Positions 16,108 to 24,524 of a stretch of 64,000 nucleotides of DNA are shown here, piece after piece (the stretch's first letter is position 1; the number at the start of each line of letters is the position of its first letter). The notes beneath the pieces are model-generated. The model was not told where the DNA came from. It did no database searches and saw only the letters and a list, made by a program, of their open reading frames with translations. The DNA is from SAR202-VII-2 sp965263165. GTDB taxonomy: Bacteria; Chloroflexota; Dehalococcoidia; Lucifugimonadales; SAR202-VII-2. A program made the position numbers and the translations under genes. The stretch covers positions 2,356,001 through 2,420,000 of the forward strand of contig OZ253584.1 of assembly GCA_965263165.1 (NCBI GenBank), read 5' to 3'.

Positions 16108-16428
16108 TCAACGGAGCAATGCAAGCAGGAGGGCGGCTATCGCCAACGCCCCTGTCGCGGCCAAGGCCCAGGAGAGCACAACCAGCCTGGACGACATTGC
16201 TTGCATCCCGCGCAGCAGAGCTTCCTGATTGGCGGCCATCTGAGAGATCAACTCAGCCTGAAGGTCGGAGGTATCGTCAGTGCTATCACGATCCGGCCCC
16301 CCACGCTTCCGGTTTCTCACTTGTTCAATCAGATTCGCAGCAGTATTCACTATCGCAGGAGCCCTAGCGATGGCTTCTTTCAACGCAGCACTCTTCAACG
16401 CTGCCAGGACGAATGGCTGCCATGGCAT
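16108..16428 (-). CDS. Small tail-anchored membrane protein, unknown family
   Basis: A 106-residue protein starting MPWQPFVLAALKSAALKEAI, with GGAGG 7 nt before the ATG at 16428. The N-terminal ~45 residues form a predicted amphipathic helix. The middle is charged (RKRGGPDRDSTDD), then comes a helix that could be a coiled coil. The last ~25 residues (LSWALAATGALAIAALLLAL) form one membrane segment with a single basic residue after it. This gives a C-terminally anchored cytoplasmic protein. I do not recognise a family. It lies between the Rieske gene and composite repeat A. Confidence 0.6.
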   Translation of the reverse strand: MPWQPFVLAALKSAALKEAIARAPAIVNTAANLIEQVRNRKRGGPDRDSTDDTSDLQAELISQMAANQEALLRGMQAMSSRLVVLSWALAATGALAIAALLLALLR

Positions 16429-16539
16429 GGTGTAACCTCCGGTTTTTCCCGTGAGCGAACGCTGGCTGCGCTTCCTGGGGACACAATCTACAGGCGCGAG
16501 GCGGAAGAATCCTTCCCTCCCATCCCTGCCCCCGCCTAC

Positions 16540-16568
16540 TTGCAATACGAGAACGAATGTGCTATAGT
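16540..16568 (+). promoter_or_regulatory. Promoter of repeat copy A
   Basis: TTGCAA at 16540-16545, an exact 17-bp spacer, and TATAGT at 16563-16568. The last bases before the -10 (ATGTGC) match copies B and C (TTGTGC) at five of six positions. Fifteen nucleotides separate the -10 from AAATGGGCC, so the leaderless ATG of the other copies is lost here. Confidence 0.65.
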
Positions 16569-16769
16569 AACCTCAGGAAATGGGCCGCCGGCCCGCTTCT
16601 CTTCCTTGGAGCCTGCCGCATAACGTATGTACTGGGGGCTAACCACAGAGAATCCCCCTGTGGCAGCGTTTGGGGAAACGTGCCCCACGCCCACAATCAT
16701 CCAAGGAAGGCTGGGACCAGAGCGATTGCCGTTATGAGGCAAGCTCTTTGGAGCCATCCGGCCCTGTAA
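16557..16769 (+). pseudogene. Repeat-encoded micro-ORF, copy A (altered)
   Basis: The frame contains KWAAGPLLFLGACRI in phase with copies C and D and ends RQALWSHPAL at a TAA that is the first array unit (GTAACGG). The middle is read in a different frame from copy C. The initiator ATG of copies C and D is replaced, leaving only an ATG inside the promoter spacer. Probably a decayed copy. Confidence 0.35.
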
Positions 16770-16872
16770 CGGCTCGTAACGAATCGTAACGACTCCGTAA
16801 CGACTCCGTAACGACTGGTAACGCTTCCGTAACGTCTCTGTAATGGCTCGTAACGCCTTTGTAATGGCTCCG
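16766..16872 (+). repeat. 11-bp tandem array, copy A
   Basis: Ten consecutive 10-11-bp units of the form GTAACGNCTCC or GTAATGGCTC, ending CTCCGTGCCTGC. The flanks TTTGGAGC before and CGTGCCTGC after are shared with copy B. All three minus-strand frames are open through the array because the unit's complement contains no stop codon. Confidence 0.85.
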
Positions 16873-17042
16873 TGCCTGCAAACCCCGAAATCCGGCTGAC
16901 AACATACAATCAAAAACAACATACAATCAAAGGTCGTCTCTGCCCCCGTGCTCGGGGGCAGGTCAGAAAGCGTCTCTATCCGGCCATGCCGCGCTCCACG
17001 GACTTGTGCAGACTATTCCTAGAGCTAACCGGGGAGCCCCTG

Positions 17043-17999
17043 CTATCCCCCCTGCCTCCGATACCATGCCGCAAAGTCAACGATGGAATCCGCTAGGCTG
17101 AAGCGAGGCACGTAGCCGAGTTGGGCGCGCGACCGGCTCAGGTCGAGAGCCGTCGTCCGCTGCCGCAAGCCAGGCCCCAATGTTGTTTCCTTGACCCGCA
17201 CCGTCACCTCCGGCATGGCCGCCTTGAACGCCGTCGCCATGTCCTCCCCGTCAGACATGACGCCGGAGCCGAGGTTAAACACCCTGTCGACGATGTTCTC
17301 GGCCTGGAGCGCCAACACCGTCCCCATAGCGGCGTCCTTGGAATAGACCCACTCCAAGGTGCGGGCCGGAACGTCCACCTCGCCTGTGTCTACGGCCTGT
17401 TGCACAAGGGAGCGGAAGGTGTTGCTCGGCTCGCCGCCTCCGCGGCCCCGCCACGGCCCGGCGATGGCGGCGTAGCGCACCGCCCGCACGTCGATGCCGC
17501 ACCACTGCGCGTAGTTGGCGGCAAGGCTCTCGGCGGCCTGCTTGGTTGCCGCGTAGAAGGTCGTGGGGCGCGGGAAGGCCTCCTCCCTGGCGGTGTCGCC
17601 GCTGTCCCCGCCGCCCGCCATCTGCCCCGTTAGAACGCCGGAACTCACGATGACCATTCGCCCGATGCCAAAGATGCGCGCCGCCTCCAGCACGTTCAGC
17701 GTCCCCACGACGTTGATCTGGACAGCGGCGTAGGGGTTGGCCTGGGCGCCCACGGTAAGCATGGGGTAGGCGGCCGTGTGAATAATCTCGGTGATGCCGT
17801 ACTCTTGGATAGCGCGGGACAGGTCGAATGGGTTCAGTATGTCGCCCCGCACGACTGTTACCTTCGACGCGTCGACGTTATCGGCGAGGGCCTCCGGTTG
17901 TGGCGAGTAATCCAGGATGACCGGCGGAGCGCCCTGCTCCACGAGGATGTTGGCGATCTGGGAGCCAACGACTCCGCTGCCGATGAGCAATATGGCCAT
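17043..17999 (-). CDS. NAD(P)-dependent epimerase/dehydratase (extended SDR)
   Basis: Rossmann-fold oxidoreductase acting on a nucleotide sugar or similar substrate in the cytosol. The dinucleotide motif is at the extreme N-terminus (LIGSGVVGSQIA, GxGxxG-like), and DYSP follows the second strand. The active-site YxxxK is in FYAATKQAAE, with Ser in IVSSG before it. At 318 residues it is normal length. It starts 31 bp downstream of the LLM oxidoreductase on the same strand and is probably co-transcribed with it. Substrate cannot be inferred. Confidence 0.88.
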   Translation of the reverse strand: MAILLIGSGVVGSQIANILVEQGAPPVILDYSPQPEALADNVDASKVTVVRGDILNPFDLSRAIQEYGITEIIHTAAYPMLTVGAQANPYAAVQINVVGTLNVLEAARIFGIGRMVIVSSGVLTGQMAGGGDSGDTAREEAFPRPTTFYAATKQAAESLAANYAQWCGIDVRAVRYAAIAGPWRGRGGGEPSNTFRSLVQQAVDTGEVDVPARTLEWVYSKDAAMGTVLALQAENIVDRVFNLGSGVMSDGEDMATAFKAAMPEVTVRVKETTLGPGLRQRTTALDLSRSRAQLGYVPRFSLADSIVDFAAWYRRQGG

Positions 18000-18030
18000 G
18001 AGGCCCTCCCTTCCAGTGGGTTAGATGGTG

Positions 18031-19005
18031 TCAGTCCAAGGACGTGGCCACGTCGCCGACCAATCGCAAGGCCCGGTCGAAGGAGGCCTCCCGGTCCGGC
18101 CCTGCGGCCAGCGGCGAAACAAAGATCTCCGTCGCCCCGATGGCGAACAGCTCGCCCAGCCGGCGGACCACCTGCTCCTCATCCCCGGAGTACAGGACGG
18201 AGTTGACCATGCCGTCGCTCCAGACGCCTTCGTTGACCTCGGGGTAGCCTGCGGTCGTGAACATGCGGGCGTAGTTGGGGCGGCCCATGTACATGGTGAA
18301 CCGCTCCAGAAACGCCTCCCTGACCTCGTCCGGGTCCTCGTGGACGCAGATGGCGGCGTGGGCGATCAGGGGTGGGGTAGGGCGGCCAGCCGACTCGGCG
18401 CCCTTCTCCATGGCGGGCAGGCCGTGATCCCGGAGGTAGGTCATGGGGCATATCCAACTGATGGCGCCGTCGGTCTCCGCGCCCGCCACCTCGAAGGCGC
18501 CGGGCTGCACCGCGGAGATCATCACCGGCGCGTCCACCGGCTCGCGGATCCTTGCCTTGGAGGAATAGTATTGGCCCTGGAAATCCACAGAGGCCTCGGT
18601 TAGGATGCCCCGCGTAATCTTGACGTACTCCCGGAGTTGCGACATCGGGGCCGTGAAGTGAGTGCCGTAAGCCTCTTCCACGATGGCCTTTCCGCTGGTG
18701 CCCAGCCCTAGGCGGAACCGGCCCGGGGCGATTTGGTTGATGACCTGCGTGTACTCGACCACCGCGATGGGGTGCCGGGGCCAGGTGACCAGAATGGCGG
18801 TGCCCAGGGCAATGCGGCTGGTCTGGGCCGCCGCCGCCGCCAGCAGCGCCAGGGAGTCCCGGCGGACACCCCCGCCAACTACTGCGGCGCCTCCCGTGGT
18901 CAGCCAGGCGGAGTGAACGCCCAACTCCTCGGCCCGGCGAATCCGCGAGAGGACCTCCTCCGCTGTTGCGCCCGGAACCTCGATTCCCAACCGTTGTGTG
19001 GCCAT
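18031..19005 (-). CDS. LLM-class flavin-dependent oxidoreductase (paralogue 1)
   Basis: Luciferase-like TIM-barrel enzyme using F420H2 or FMNH2. Diagnostic stretches are ELGVHSAWL near the start, ARTSR-type helix ending TSRIALGTAI, and GRFRLGLGTSGK, the phosphate-binding region. It is closely similar to the protein at 26218-27201 (SYEFAGAEADGAISW against AFEVAGAETDGAISW). ATG 19005 has GGAGG 6 nt upstream, giving 324 residues; a 46-residue N-terminal extension is possible but atypical. First gene of a probable operon with the SDR. Confidence 0.88.
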   Translation of the reverse strand: MATQRLGIEVPGATAEEVLSRIRRAEELGVHSAWLTTGGAAVVGGGVRRDSLALLAAAAAQTSRIALGTAILVTWPRHPIAVVEYTQVINQIAPGRFRLGLGTSGKAIVEEAYGTHFTAPMSQLREYVKITRGILTEASVDFQGQYYSSKARIREPVDAPVMISAVQPGAFEVAGAETDGAISWICPMTYLRDHGLPAMEKGAESAGRPTPPLIAHAAICVHEDPDEVREAFLERFTMYMGRPNYARMFTTAGYPEVNEGVWSDGMVNSVLYSGDEEQVVRRLGELFAIGATEIFVSPLAAGPDREASFDRALRLVGDVATSLD

Positions 19006-19145
19006 GCATTGCCTCCGGTGGTCAAATGCCGCGGCGCTTGTCGAACGCGTTGGCGGTTTCTCGAACGCATGGGCGATTGTAGTTGCGCTGCCGGCGAGGG
19101 TCAAACTGCCGGGCGCGTCGGCCCGCGCGTCCCGCGGCCTCATTA

Positions 19146-20447
19146 TTACCGGCGCGGCGCGTCCCCGGCGATGCCCTGCCCTGTGTCAATAGACATCACG
19201 CCCGTCATAAACACGGACCGCAGCGCTGCGCCAAGCTGCACCAGAAAGGCCAAGACCACAAGATACACGACGCCCATTATCACGAATGCGAACGTCGCTC
19301 CGAATTGGTCGGCTATCTGTCCGTTGGCGAGGCTGGCGAACCCCATCATGCCGCCGGCGTGCATCATGGACAGGCTGGACATCCGCCCGCGTACGCTGTC
19401 GGGGACCGCCCCCAGGATGAAGGCGTTGGTCATCGACATGAAGGCGGTCTGTGATGCGCCAACCATGAAGGCTAACGGTAGCGCAAGGCTGTACAGCGAC
19501 GTCAGCCCGAGTCCGATGGGCGCCAGGCCGCTGGCCACCCCCATGACGAATAGCCATCTGCCCTTGGACCGGTCGGTGCGGAGGTTGGCCATCAGCAGTG
19601 ACGCGGCCACCGCGCCGACGCCAACGCCCATGAAGAGCGTGCTGTAGGTTGTGCTGTCCCCGGAAAGGTTTTTCTCGGCGAAGACGGGCAACACGGCCTC
19701 GTAGGACATGGTCAGGCTGCAATGGGCGGCGATCAGCGCCATCGTCAGGGCGAGGGCAGGCCGGGCGTACAGGAACCGCAGCGCCTCCATGAAGTTCTTG
19801 ATAACGTGCCGCGACGCGTCCGCCGACCCCCTCGAAGTTGTGCCGACGCCGAGGGTAAACAGCGCCGCCAGCCCCGAGGCCACCGCTGCAGAGGCGAATG
19901 CCCCACTTGGCCCTACCGTCGGCAACATCACGGCGGCCAGCGCCGGCCCCGCCAGCCGCGCCCCATGCCGCGCCATGCCCATGAGCACCACCGCGTTCAG
20001 CAGGTCGCTGCGCGGCACGAGGGTGGGCGCCAGCGCCTGGATGGAAGGGTTCTCCACAGAACGCACGAACCCCGCGAGGAAGGCCAGCGCTATCACCAGC
20101 CACACATCCGCGCGCCCCACCGAGGCGAGAGCCGCCAACACCGCGATGAAAAAGAAGTTGACGACGAAGGTCATTGCCGCCAGCTTGCGGCGGTCGTAGC
20201 GGTCGGCCATGGGGCCGCCCAGCAACGGACCTAGCAAGAACGGCACGAAAGCCGCAAGGGTCGCCAGGCCCACCAACGTCGCCGACCCGGTCTTGTCGTG
20301 GATGTACCACCCCTGGCCAACCAGCATGGCCCAGCGGGACATGCTGCCCAACACTGCACCGGCCCACAGGAATCGAAAGTCCCTGTGCCTCAGGGAGGCC
20401 AGCACCGCGACCTTGGGGGTGTCTCTATCCTCTGGCGTCTGCGCCAC
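19146..20447 (-). CDS. MFS transporter (MFS_3, enterobactin-exporter-like)
   Basis: Twelve-helix inner-membrane carrier of 433 residues, probably a proton-coupled drug or metabolite exporter. The N-terminus RHRDFRFLWAGAVLGSMSRW and the loop GGPMADRYDRRK (the MFS signature between helices 2 and 3) are typical of this subfamily. The protein is complete, with a short basic C-terminus. It lies 140 bp upstream of the LLM gene on the same strand, which may or may not be the same transcript. Substrate unknown. Confidence 0.87.
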   Translation of the reverse strand: MAQTPEDRDTPKVAVLASLRHRDFRFLWAGAVLGSMSRWAMLVGQGWYIHDKTGSATLVGLATLAAFVPFLLGPLLGGPMADRYDRRKLAAMTFVVNFFFIAVLAALASVGRADVWLVIALAFLAGFVRSVENPSIQALAPTLVPRSDLLNAVVLMGMARHGARLAGPALAAVMLPTVGPSGAFASAAVASGLAALFTLGVGTTSRGSADASRHVIKNFMEALRFLYARPALALTMALIAAHCSLTMSYEAVLPVFAEKNLSGDSTTYSTLFMGVGVGAVAASLLMANLRTDRSKGRWLFVMGVASGLAPIGLGLTSLYSLALPLAFMVGASQTAFMSMTNAFILGAVPDSVRGRMSSLSMMHAGGMMGFASLANGQIADQFGATFAFVIMGVVYLVVLAFLVQLGAALRSVFMTGVMSIDTGQGIAGDAPRR

Positions 20448-20494
20448 ATTGCCCCCTGCGCGCCGTTACCCACGGCTCGTCCGCGCTCGCATCA

Positions 20495-21358
20495 TCACAA
20501 ATTTACAAGAGTTGCCCCCGCCACGACTAGGGCCACGCCGGTGACCACGGGCTTGGTTACCCGCTCGCGCCGCCGGAGGAATATCGCCGCCATGGTAATA
20601 CTAAACACTGGGCCAACGTTGTGAAGGGGTATCACCACGGCAAGATTCCCGTTCTTGATCGCCCACATGCTGAAGAGCTGCGCAAGCGTGGCCGCCACTC
20701 CCGCCACCAGCAGGATGAAGAACGCCGAGTTCCTGGGAATGGTCACGCGCTGCTTGGTGACGGGTGAGGCCAGAAAGACCGACAACGTCGACGTCGTGGC
20801 CACCACCGGCAGTGCCATGAACAGCTCCGGTTCGATGTTCAGCCCGGCCTTCCGCAGTACGTAGGACGCCCCGAAAAAGCCCCCGGCCAATACCGGAATG
20901 GCAAGGTCGCGCTTCCGTTTGAGTCCGACAATATTGCCCGCCCGCCGGTCCAGGCTTACAATCGACAACCCACCTAGCAGAACGGCGATGCCCAAACCGC
21001 CCAGGGGCGTGATGCGCTCGGAGAAGAAGAACACTCCGCCGGCCGCCGCGAAGATGACCTGTGCGTTGTACAGCGGCTCGGAGAGTGCTATCCCCATCCG
21101 CTTGATGGCCACGAAGAGCATCCAGCGGCCAAGGAAGGGGCCGGTAATGCCGGCCCCCACGAAGGGCAGTATGGCCATCGTGGCGAGGACCTGCCACGGC
21201 AGCGTCGCGAAGAAGATGGCCCAAAACACGAGGACGCTGACGCCCCCCGATATGAACGTTGCAGTGGCGGCGTTGGTCCGTTCCATCCCCATGCGGCTGA
21301 AGAAGGACAACAACGAATACGATAGCCCCGCTGCTAAGGCCGCCAGCGCTGGGAGCAT
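20495..21358 (-). CDS. DMT-superfamily (EamA-type) carrier, second copy
   Basis: A 287-residue paralogue of the carrier at 11053-11916, with the same two-repeat, ten-helix plan. Shared blocks include FLGRWMLFVAIKRMGIALSE-like helix 4 and GNLAVVIPLHNVGPVFSITM near the C-terminus. The ATG at 21358 begins MLPALAALAAGLSYSL, aligning with MIAIAAAILAGLFYAL of the first copy. It ends about 45 bp before the MFS start. Substrate unknown. Confidence 0.87.
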   Translation of the reverse strand: MLPALAALAAGLSYSLLSFFSRMGMERTNAATATFISGGVSVLVFWAIFFATLPWQVLATMAILPFVGAGITGPFLGRWMLFVAIKRMGIALSEPLYNAQVIFAAAGGVFFFSERITPLGGLGIAVLLGGLSIVSLDRRAGNIVGLKRKRDLAIPVLAGGFFGASYVLRKAGLNIEPELFMALPVVATTSTLSVFLASPVTKQRVTIPRNSAFFILLVAGVAATLAQLFSMWAIKNGNLAVVIPLHNVGPVFSITMAAIFLRRRERVTKPVVTGVALVVAGATLVNL

Positions 21359-21755
21359 TCACCCTCCGCCCGTGATTTCCCAAGATGGGTCTGCCCATGT
21401 TACCCCAAAGCGGCCCAGGGAACTTGCGCGCCTGGGGAGCGCCTGGCATCGGCGGAGTCGCGAGGATGAACTGCGAGCGAGGCGGATAGCATAGTCGGCC
21501 CGCCGGCGGCATGGCCGCCAAGCCTGGCGATGCGAGAAAACGAGGATGCTGATTTACCGCATAACCCCAGTGATTCCCATAGGCAAACGCACAACTATCG
21601 TTAGGGCAATGGAGGAGCAAGCGGGGCTAGGCGCGCCTCCCTGGAACGTTAGCTACAGGGGGGTGGCGCGTTAGTGACAATCGCGAAGCGGAATTCCTCT
21701 GTCCCTGCCCTCGTAGTCGGGGGCAGGCTAGGAAGGGAGTTCTTTCCCCTCTCAG
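21359..21755. other. Gene-free DNA with a palindromic repeat
   Basis: 397 bp without a supported gene. Near 21693-21740 it contains the H repeat, CCTGCCCTCGTAGTCGGGGG then CAGGCTAGGAAGG, preceded by GGAATTCCTCTG. This is the same palindrome that closes the composite repeats and that the IS5 element interrupts at 24521. CTAGCTAG lies just before the rpsT stop. Confidence 0.5.
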
Positions 21756-22013
21756 CTAGCTAGCGCGGCGCTTGTTCAACGCCTGCTGGAGGCGGCTCTT
21801 GCGGCGCGAGGCATTGTTGCTGTGAAGCACGCCCTTGGTGGCGGCGTGGTCCAGGGCCTTTTCCGCCGCTTGCACGGCCTGCTCCGCCGCTTCGAGGTCG
21901 GGCCCCTGGAGCGCCCGCCGCGCCCGCGCCACCATTGTCCTAGAGGTCGTGCGGTGCTGCCGATTCACCGCGGCCCGGGACTGGGCCCTGCTGGCTGCTT
22001 TCTCTGCTGGCAA
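21756..22013 (-). CDS. rpsT: 30S ribosomal protein bS20
   Basis: Small-subunit protein that binds 16S rRNA. The C-terminal signature is clear: HAATKGVLHSNNASRRKSRL then QQALNKRRAS. The basic N-terminal helix RAQSRAAVNRQHRTTSRT is also typical. I place the start at TTG 22013 (read MPAEKAASRAQ) because AGGGAGG lies 5 nt upstream. A TTG at 22028 would put that binding site inside the coding sequence. At 85 residues it matches the family. The gene is 21 bp downstream of the (p)ppGpp enzyme and likely shares its transcript. Confidence 0.9.
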   Translation of the reverse strand: MPAEKAASRAQSRAAVNRQHRTTSRTMVARARRALQGPDLEAAEQAVQAAEKALDHAATKGVLHSNNASRRKSRLQQALNKRRAS

Positions 22014-22034
22014 ATGAACCTCCCTCAATCCGTT

Positions 22035-24392
22035 CTATATCGTTTTGGTGGCCTGCCGGGGCGCCGGAGCCCTCGGCGCAGGCTTGCTGCGGCTCTTAAC
22101 GCCGTTGGACGCGGAGGCCGCTTTGCTCCGCCGGGTCTTGGCACCGTCCGCCTTTGACGCAGGGGAATCCGACATCGCGGCCCGGGAGACGCCTAAGACT
22201 CCCTGAATTCCCTCCAGCTTGGCTGACAACCGGCTCAGCTGGTCCAGTCCCGTAGTATACAACGTCAGGAAGAAGGTTATCTTCCCCTGTTCGTACTCCT
22301 GCGTGAGCACCGAGGCAATGTTGACCCGCTCCTCGGACACCAGCGTCGAGATGTCCCGCAGCAGACCCATGCGGTCCCACGCCTCGATGCGGACCTGCAC
22401 GGGGTGAAGCTGCTGCACCCGGCCCCAGTTGACCGGAACCAGCCGCTCGATTTCCTTCACCGCAGTGATGTTGGGACAGTCCTGGCGGTGGATGGACACG
22501 CCTCTCGTGCGCGTGATGAAGCCAATGATTTCGTCGCCGGGCAGGGGCGTGCAGCATTGAGCCATCTGCGTGAGGAGGTCCCCAACGCCAAGGACCTCCA
22601 CTCCTGATGTTGGCCCCACGGGTGGGATCGCAAGAGGGGGGCGCTTGTCGGGCCCCTCCTGCTGAGCGGCGTGGATGCGGTACACGATCTGATTGACCGT
22701 GATGGAGCCGCTGCCCACGGCCACGTAGAGGTCCTCGACCGTATCCAAACGCATCAGGCGGGCGGCTTCGGCCGCAGTGATGTCGGTCCCGGCGCGCCGC
22801 AGCTCCTTCGCCACGAGATCGCGTCCGCGCTCCAGGTTGGCCCCTCTCTCCTGCTTGCGAAACCACTGGCGGATCCGCTCCCGCGCGCTCGCCGATCGCA
22901 CGTACCCAAGGTCAATGTTGAGCCAATCGAGGCTCGGGCCCCGGGCAACCTTGCTGGCGAGGATCTCAACGGTGTCGCCGTTCTTTAGTCGGTAGTTCAG
23001 CGGCGCCAGCTTGCCGTTCACCTTCCCGCCGATGCATCGGTGCCCCACCTCCGTGTGGATGCGGTAGGCAAAGTCAATCGGCGTGGCACCGGCGGGGAGT
23101 TCCTTGATGTCTCCCTTGGGCGTATACACGAACACCTGATCCTGGAAGAGGTCCAGCTTCACCCCTTCCATGAACTCTTCGGGCCCGGTAACTTCCCGCT
23201 GCCATTCCAGTAGCTGGCGGAGCCACGTCATCTTCTCTTCGAAGCGCATGTCCGCGGCGCTGCCTTCCTTGTACTGCCAGTGGGCGGCAACCCCGTACTC
23301 GGCCAGCTCGTGCATGCCCGAGGTGCGGATCTGCACTTCCAGGGGCTTCCCCCGCACTCCCATCACCGTGGTGTGCAGGGATTGGTACATGTTGTCCTTC
23401 GGGCTGGCTATGTAGTCGTCGAACTGCCCCGGCATTGGATGCCAGATCTGATGCACGACGCCCAAAGTGGTGTAGCATTCCGGAACGGTCTCAACCGTGA
23501 CCCGCAGCGCCAAAAGGTCGTAGATCTCCCCGAAGTCCCGGCCCATCTGGGCATACTTGTTCATCTTGTGGTAGGCGCTGTAGAGGTGCTTGGCCCTTCC
23601 GGTTACCTCCGCCTTGATTCCGTACCGGACGAGCTCGGCCTCCAGGACCGCCAGGACCTCGGAGACGTACTGCTCTCGCTCGTCCCGCTTCTCATTGACC
23701 AGAGAGGAGATCGCCTTGTAGGCGACCGGATTCACGTAGCGAAAGGCCAGGTCCTCCAGTCGCCATTTGATCTCGCCGATGCCCAGCCGGTGGGCCAGCG
23801 GGGCGTAGATCTCCAGTGTCTCTTGGGCTATGACCTTCTGCCTCTCGGGAGACAGCGCATCAAGCGTTTGCATGTTGTGGAGGCGATCCGCCAGCTTGAT
23901 CAACACGACGCGAATGTCTTCGGCCATCGCCACCAGCATCTTGCGAAGGCTGGCTGCGTGGCCCGCGTTCTCACTGGCGGCCTGGGCCCGTTGGAGGGCC
24001 TCGGGGTCGGCGTGGGTGATCAAGTCCAACTGCGTCAGCTTGGTCACCCCGTCCACCAGCTTTGCCACCTCCGGACCGAACCGCTCCTCGAGCTCCCGGA
24101 GGCTGACGCCGCAATCCTCCATCACGTCATGGAGGAGACAGGCGGCCAGGGTCTGAGCGTCGAGGTGCAGATCGGCCAGGAACAGGGCGGTGTTCAACGG
24201 GTGCACGATGTAGGGGTCGCCAGAGCGCCGCGTCTGTCCGGCATGGCAGGCGTTGGCAAAGTCGCAGGCATCCTGCAGGAAGCCGAGGCGCTCCTTGGGG
24301 AGGTACGTCTCAGCTTTGGCCAAGAGGTCGGAGAATTCCACGTTGTCCGCGCCGGCGGACCCAGCCTGGTGGCCGTAATCCATTATTTTCAC
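22035..24392 (-). CDS. Bifunctional (p)ppGpp synthetase/hydrolase (RelA/SpoT)
   Basis: Stringent-response enzyme in the cytosol. Domains in order: HD hydrolase (HPLNTALFLADL, LLHDVMED, so the hydrolase His-Asp is present), synthetase (RLHNMQTLDAL, later YIASPKDNMYQSLHTTV), TGS (VFVYTPKGDIKELPAGATPI), and a C-terminal ACT (VRIEAWDRMGLLRDISTLV). A basic Ala/Lys/Ser tail ends the protein. The length of ~785 residues is normal. The start is uncertain: GTG 24392 lies 4 nt after AGGAG and ATG 24383 lies 13 nt after it. The conserved part is unaffected. Confidence 0.93.
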   Translation of the reverse strand: MKIMDYGHQAGSAGADNVEFSDLLAKAETYLPKERLGFLQDACDFANACHAGQTRRSGDPYIVHPLNTALFLADLHLDAQTLAACLLHDVMEDCGVSLRELEERFGPEVAKLVDGVTKLTQLDLITHADPEALQRAQAASENAGHAASLRKMLVAMAEDIRVVLIKLADRLHNMQTLDALSPERQKVIAQETLEIYAPLAHRLGIGEIKWRLEDLAFRYVNPVAYKAISSLVNEKRDEREQYVSEVLAVLEAELVRYGIKAEVTGRAKHLYSAYHKMNKYAQMGRDFGEIYDLLALRVTVETVPECYTTLGVVHQIWHPMPGQFDDYIASPKDNMYQSLHTTVMGVRGKPLEVQIRTSGMHELAEYGVAAHWQYKEGSAADMRFEEKMTWLRQLLEWQREVTGPEEFMEGVKLDLFQDQVFVYTPKGDIKELPAGATPIDFAYRIHTEVGHRCIGGKVNGKLAPLNYRLKNGDTVEILASKVARGPSLDWLNIDLGYVRSASARERIRQWFRKQERGANLERGRDLVAKELRRAGTDITAAEAARLMRLDTVEDLYVAVGSGSITVNQIVYRIHAAQQEGPDKRPPLAIPPVGPTSGVEVLGVGDLLTQMAQCCTPLPGDEIIGFITRTRGVSIHRQDCPNITAVKEIERLVPVNWGRVQQLHPVQVRIEAWDRMGLLRDISTLVSEERVNIASVLTQEYEQGKITFFLTLYTTGLDQLSRLSAKLEGIQGVLGVSRAAMSDSPASKADGAKTRRSKAASASNGVKSRSKPAPRAPAPRQATKTI

Positions 24393-24422
24393 CAAGCTCC
24401 TTTCATTCAAGTATAGCTATGG

Positions 24423-24524
24423 CTACCCTAGCGGGCAAGGACGACCCCCGCAGGCCAAGGATGCTTCCCCGGAACGGCACGGAACACCGCAAAGTGGAAT
24501 CCTCCCATCCCTTCCCTCGAGTAC
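24423..24524. repeat. Left half of an H palindrome interrupted by IS5
   Basis: GGAATCCTCCCATCCC then TTCCCTCGAGTAC ends at the left boundary of the IS5 element. The matching right half, GTACCCGGGGGGAGGGA, begins at 25742. Joined, they recreate the palindrome seen at 21693, 46440, 58975, 59780 and 61425. Confidence 0.6.

Larger units (their letters stand above)
16503..17022 (+). repeat. Composite repeat A
   Basis: Order on the plus strand: left palindrome half (TCCCTGCCCCCG near 16523-16534), promoter 16540-16568, degenerate micro-ORF to 16769, 11-bp array 16766-16872, duplicated ACAACATACAATCAAA (about 16899-16932), full palindrome TGCCCCCGTGCTCGGGGGCA near 16940-16959, and a decayed terminal repeat ending in CTAG at 17019-17022. 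Copies B and C keep the promoter, array and palindrome in the same order. I see no left CTAG end. Confidence 0.75.

Noticed and set aside
16536..16922. Long minus-strand reading frames across composite repeat A, and similar ones at 45955-46413 and 58648-59247
   Set aside because: All three frames are open because the repeat complement lacks stops. There is no ribosome binding site or codon-like composition, so I treat them as by-products, and discuss the 11-residue periodicity only as a finding.
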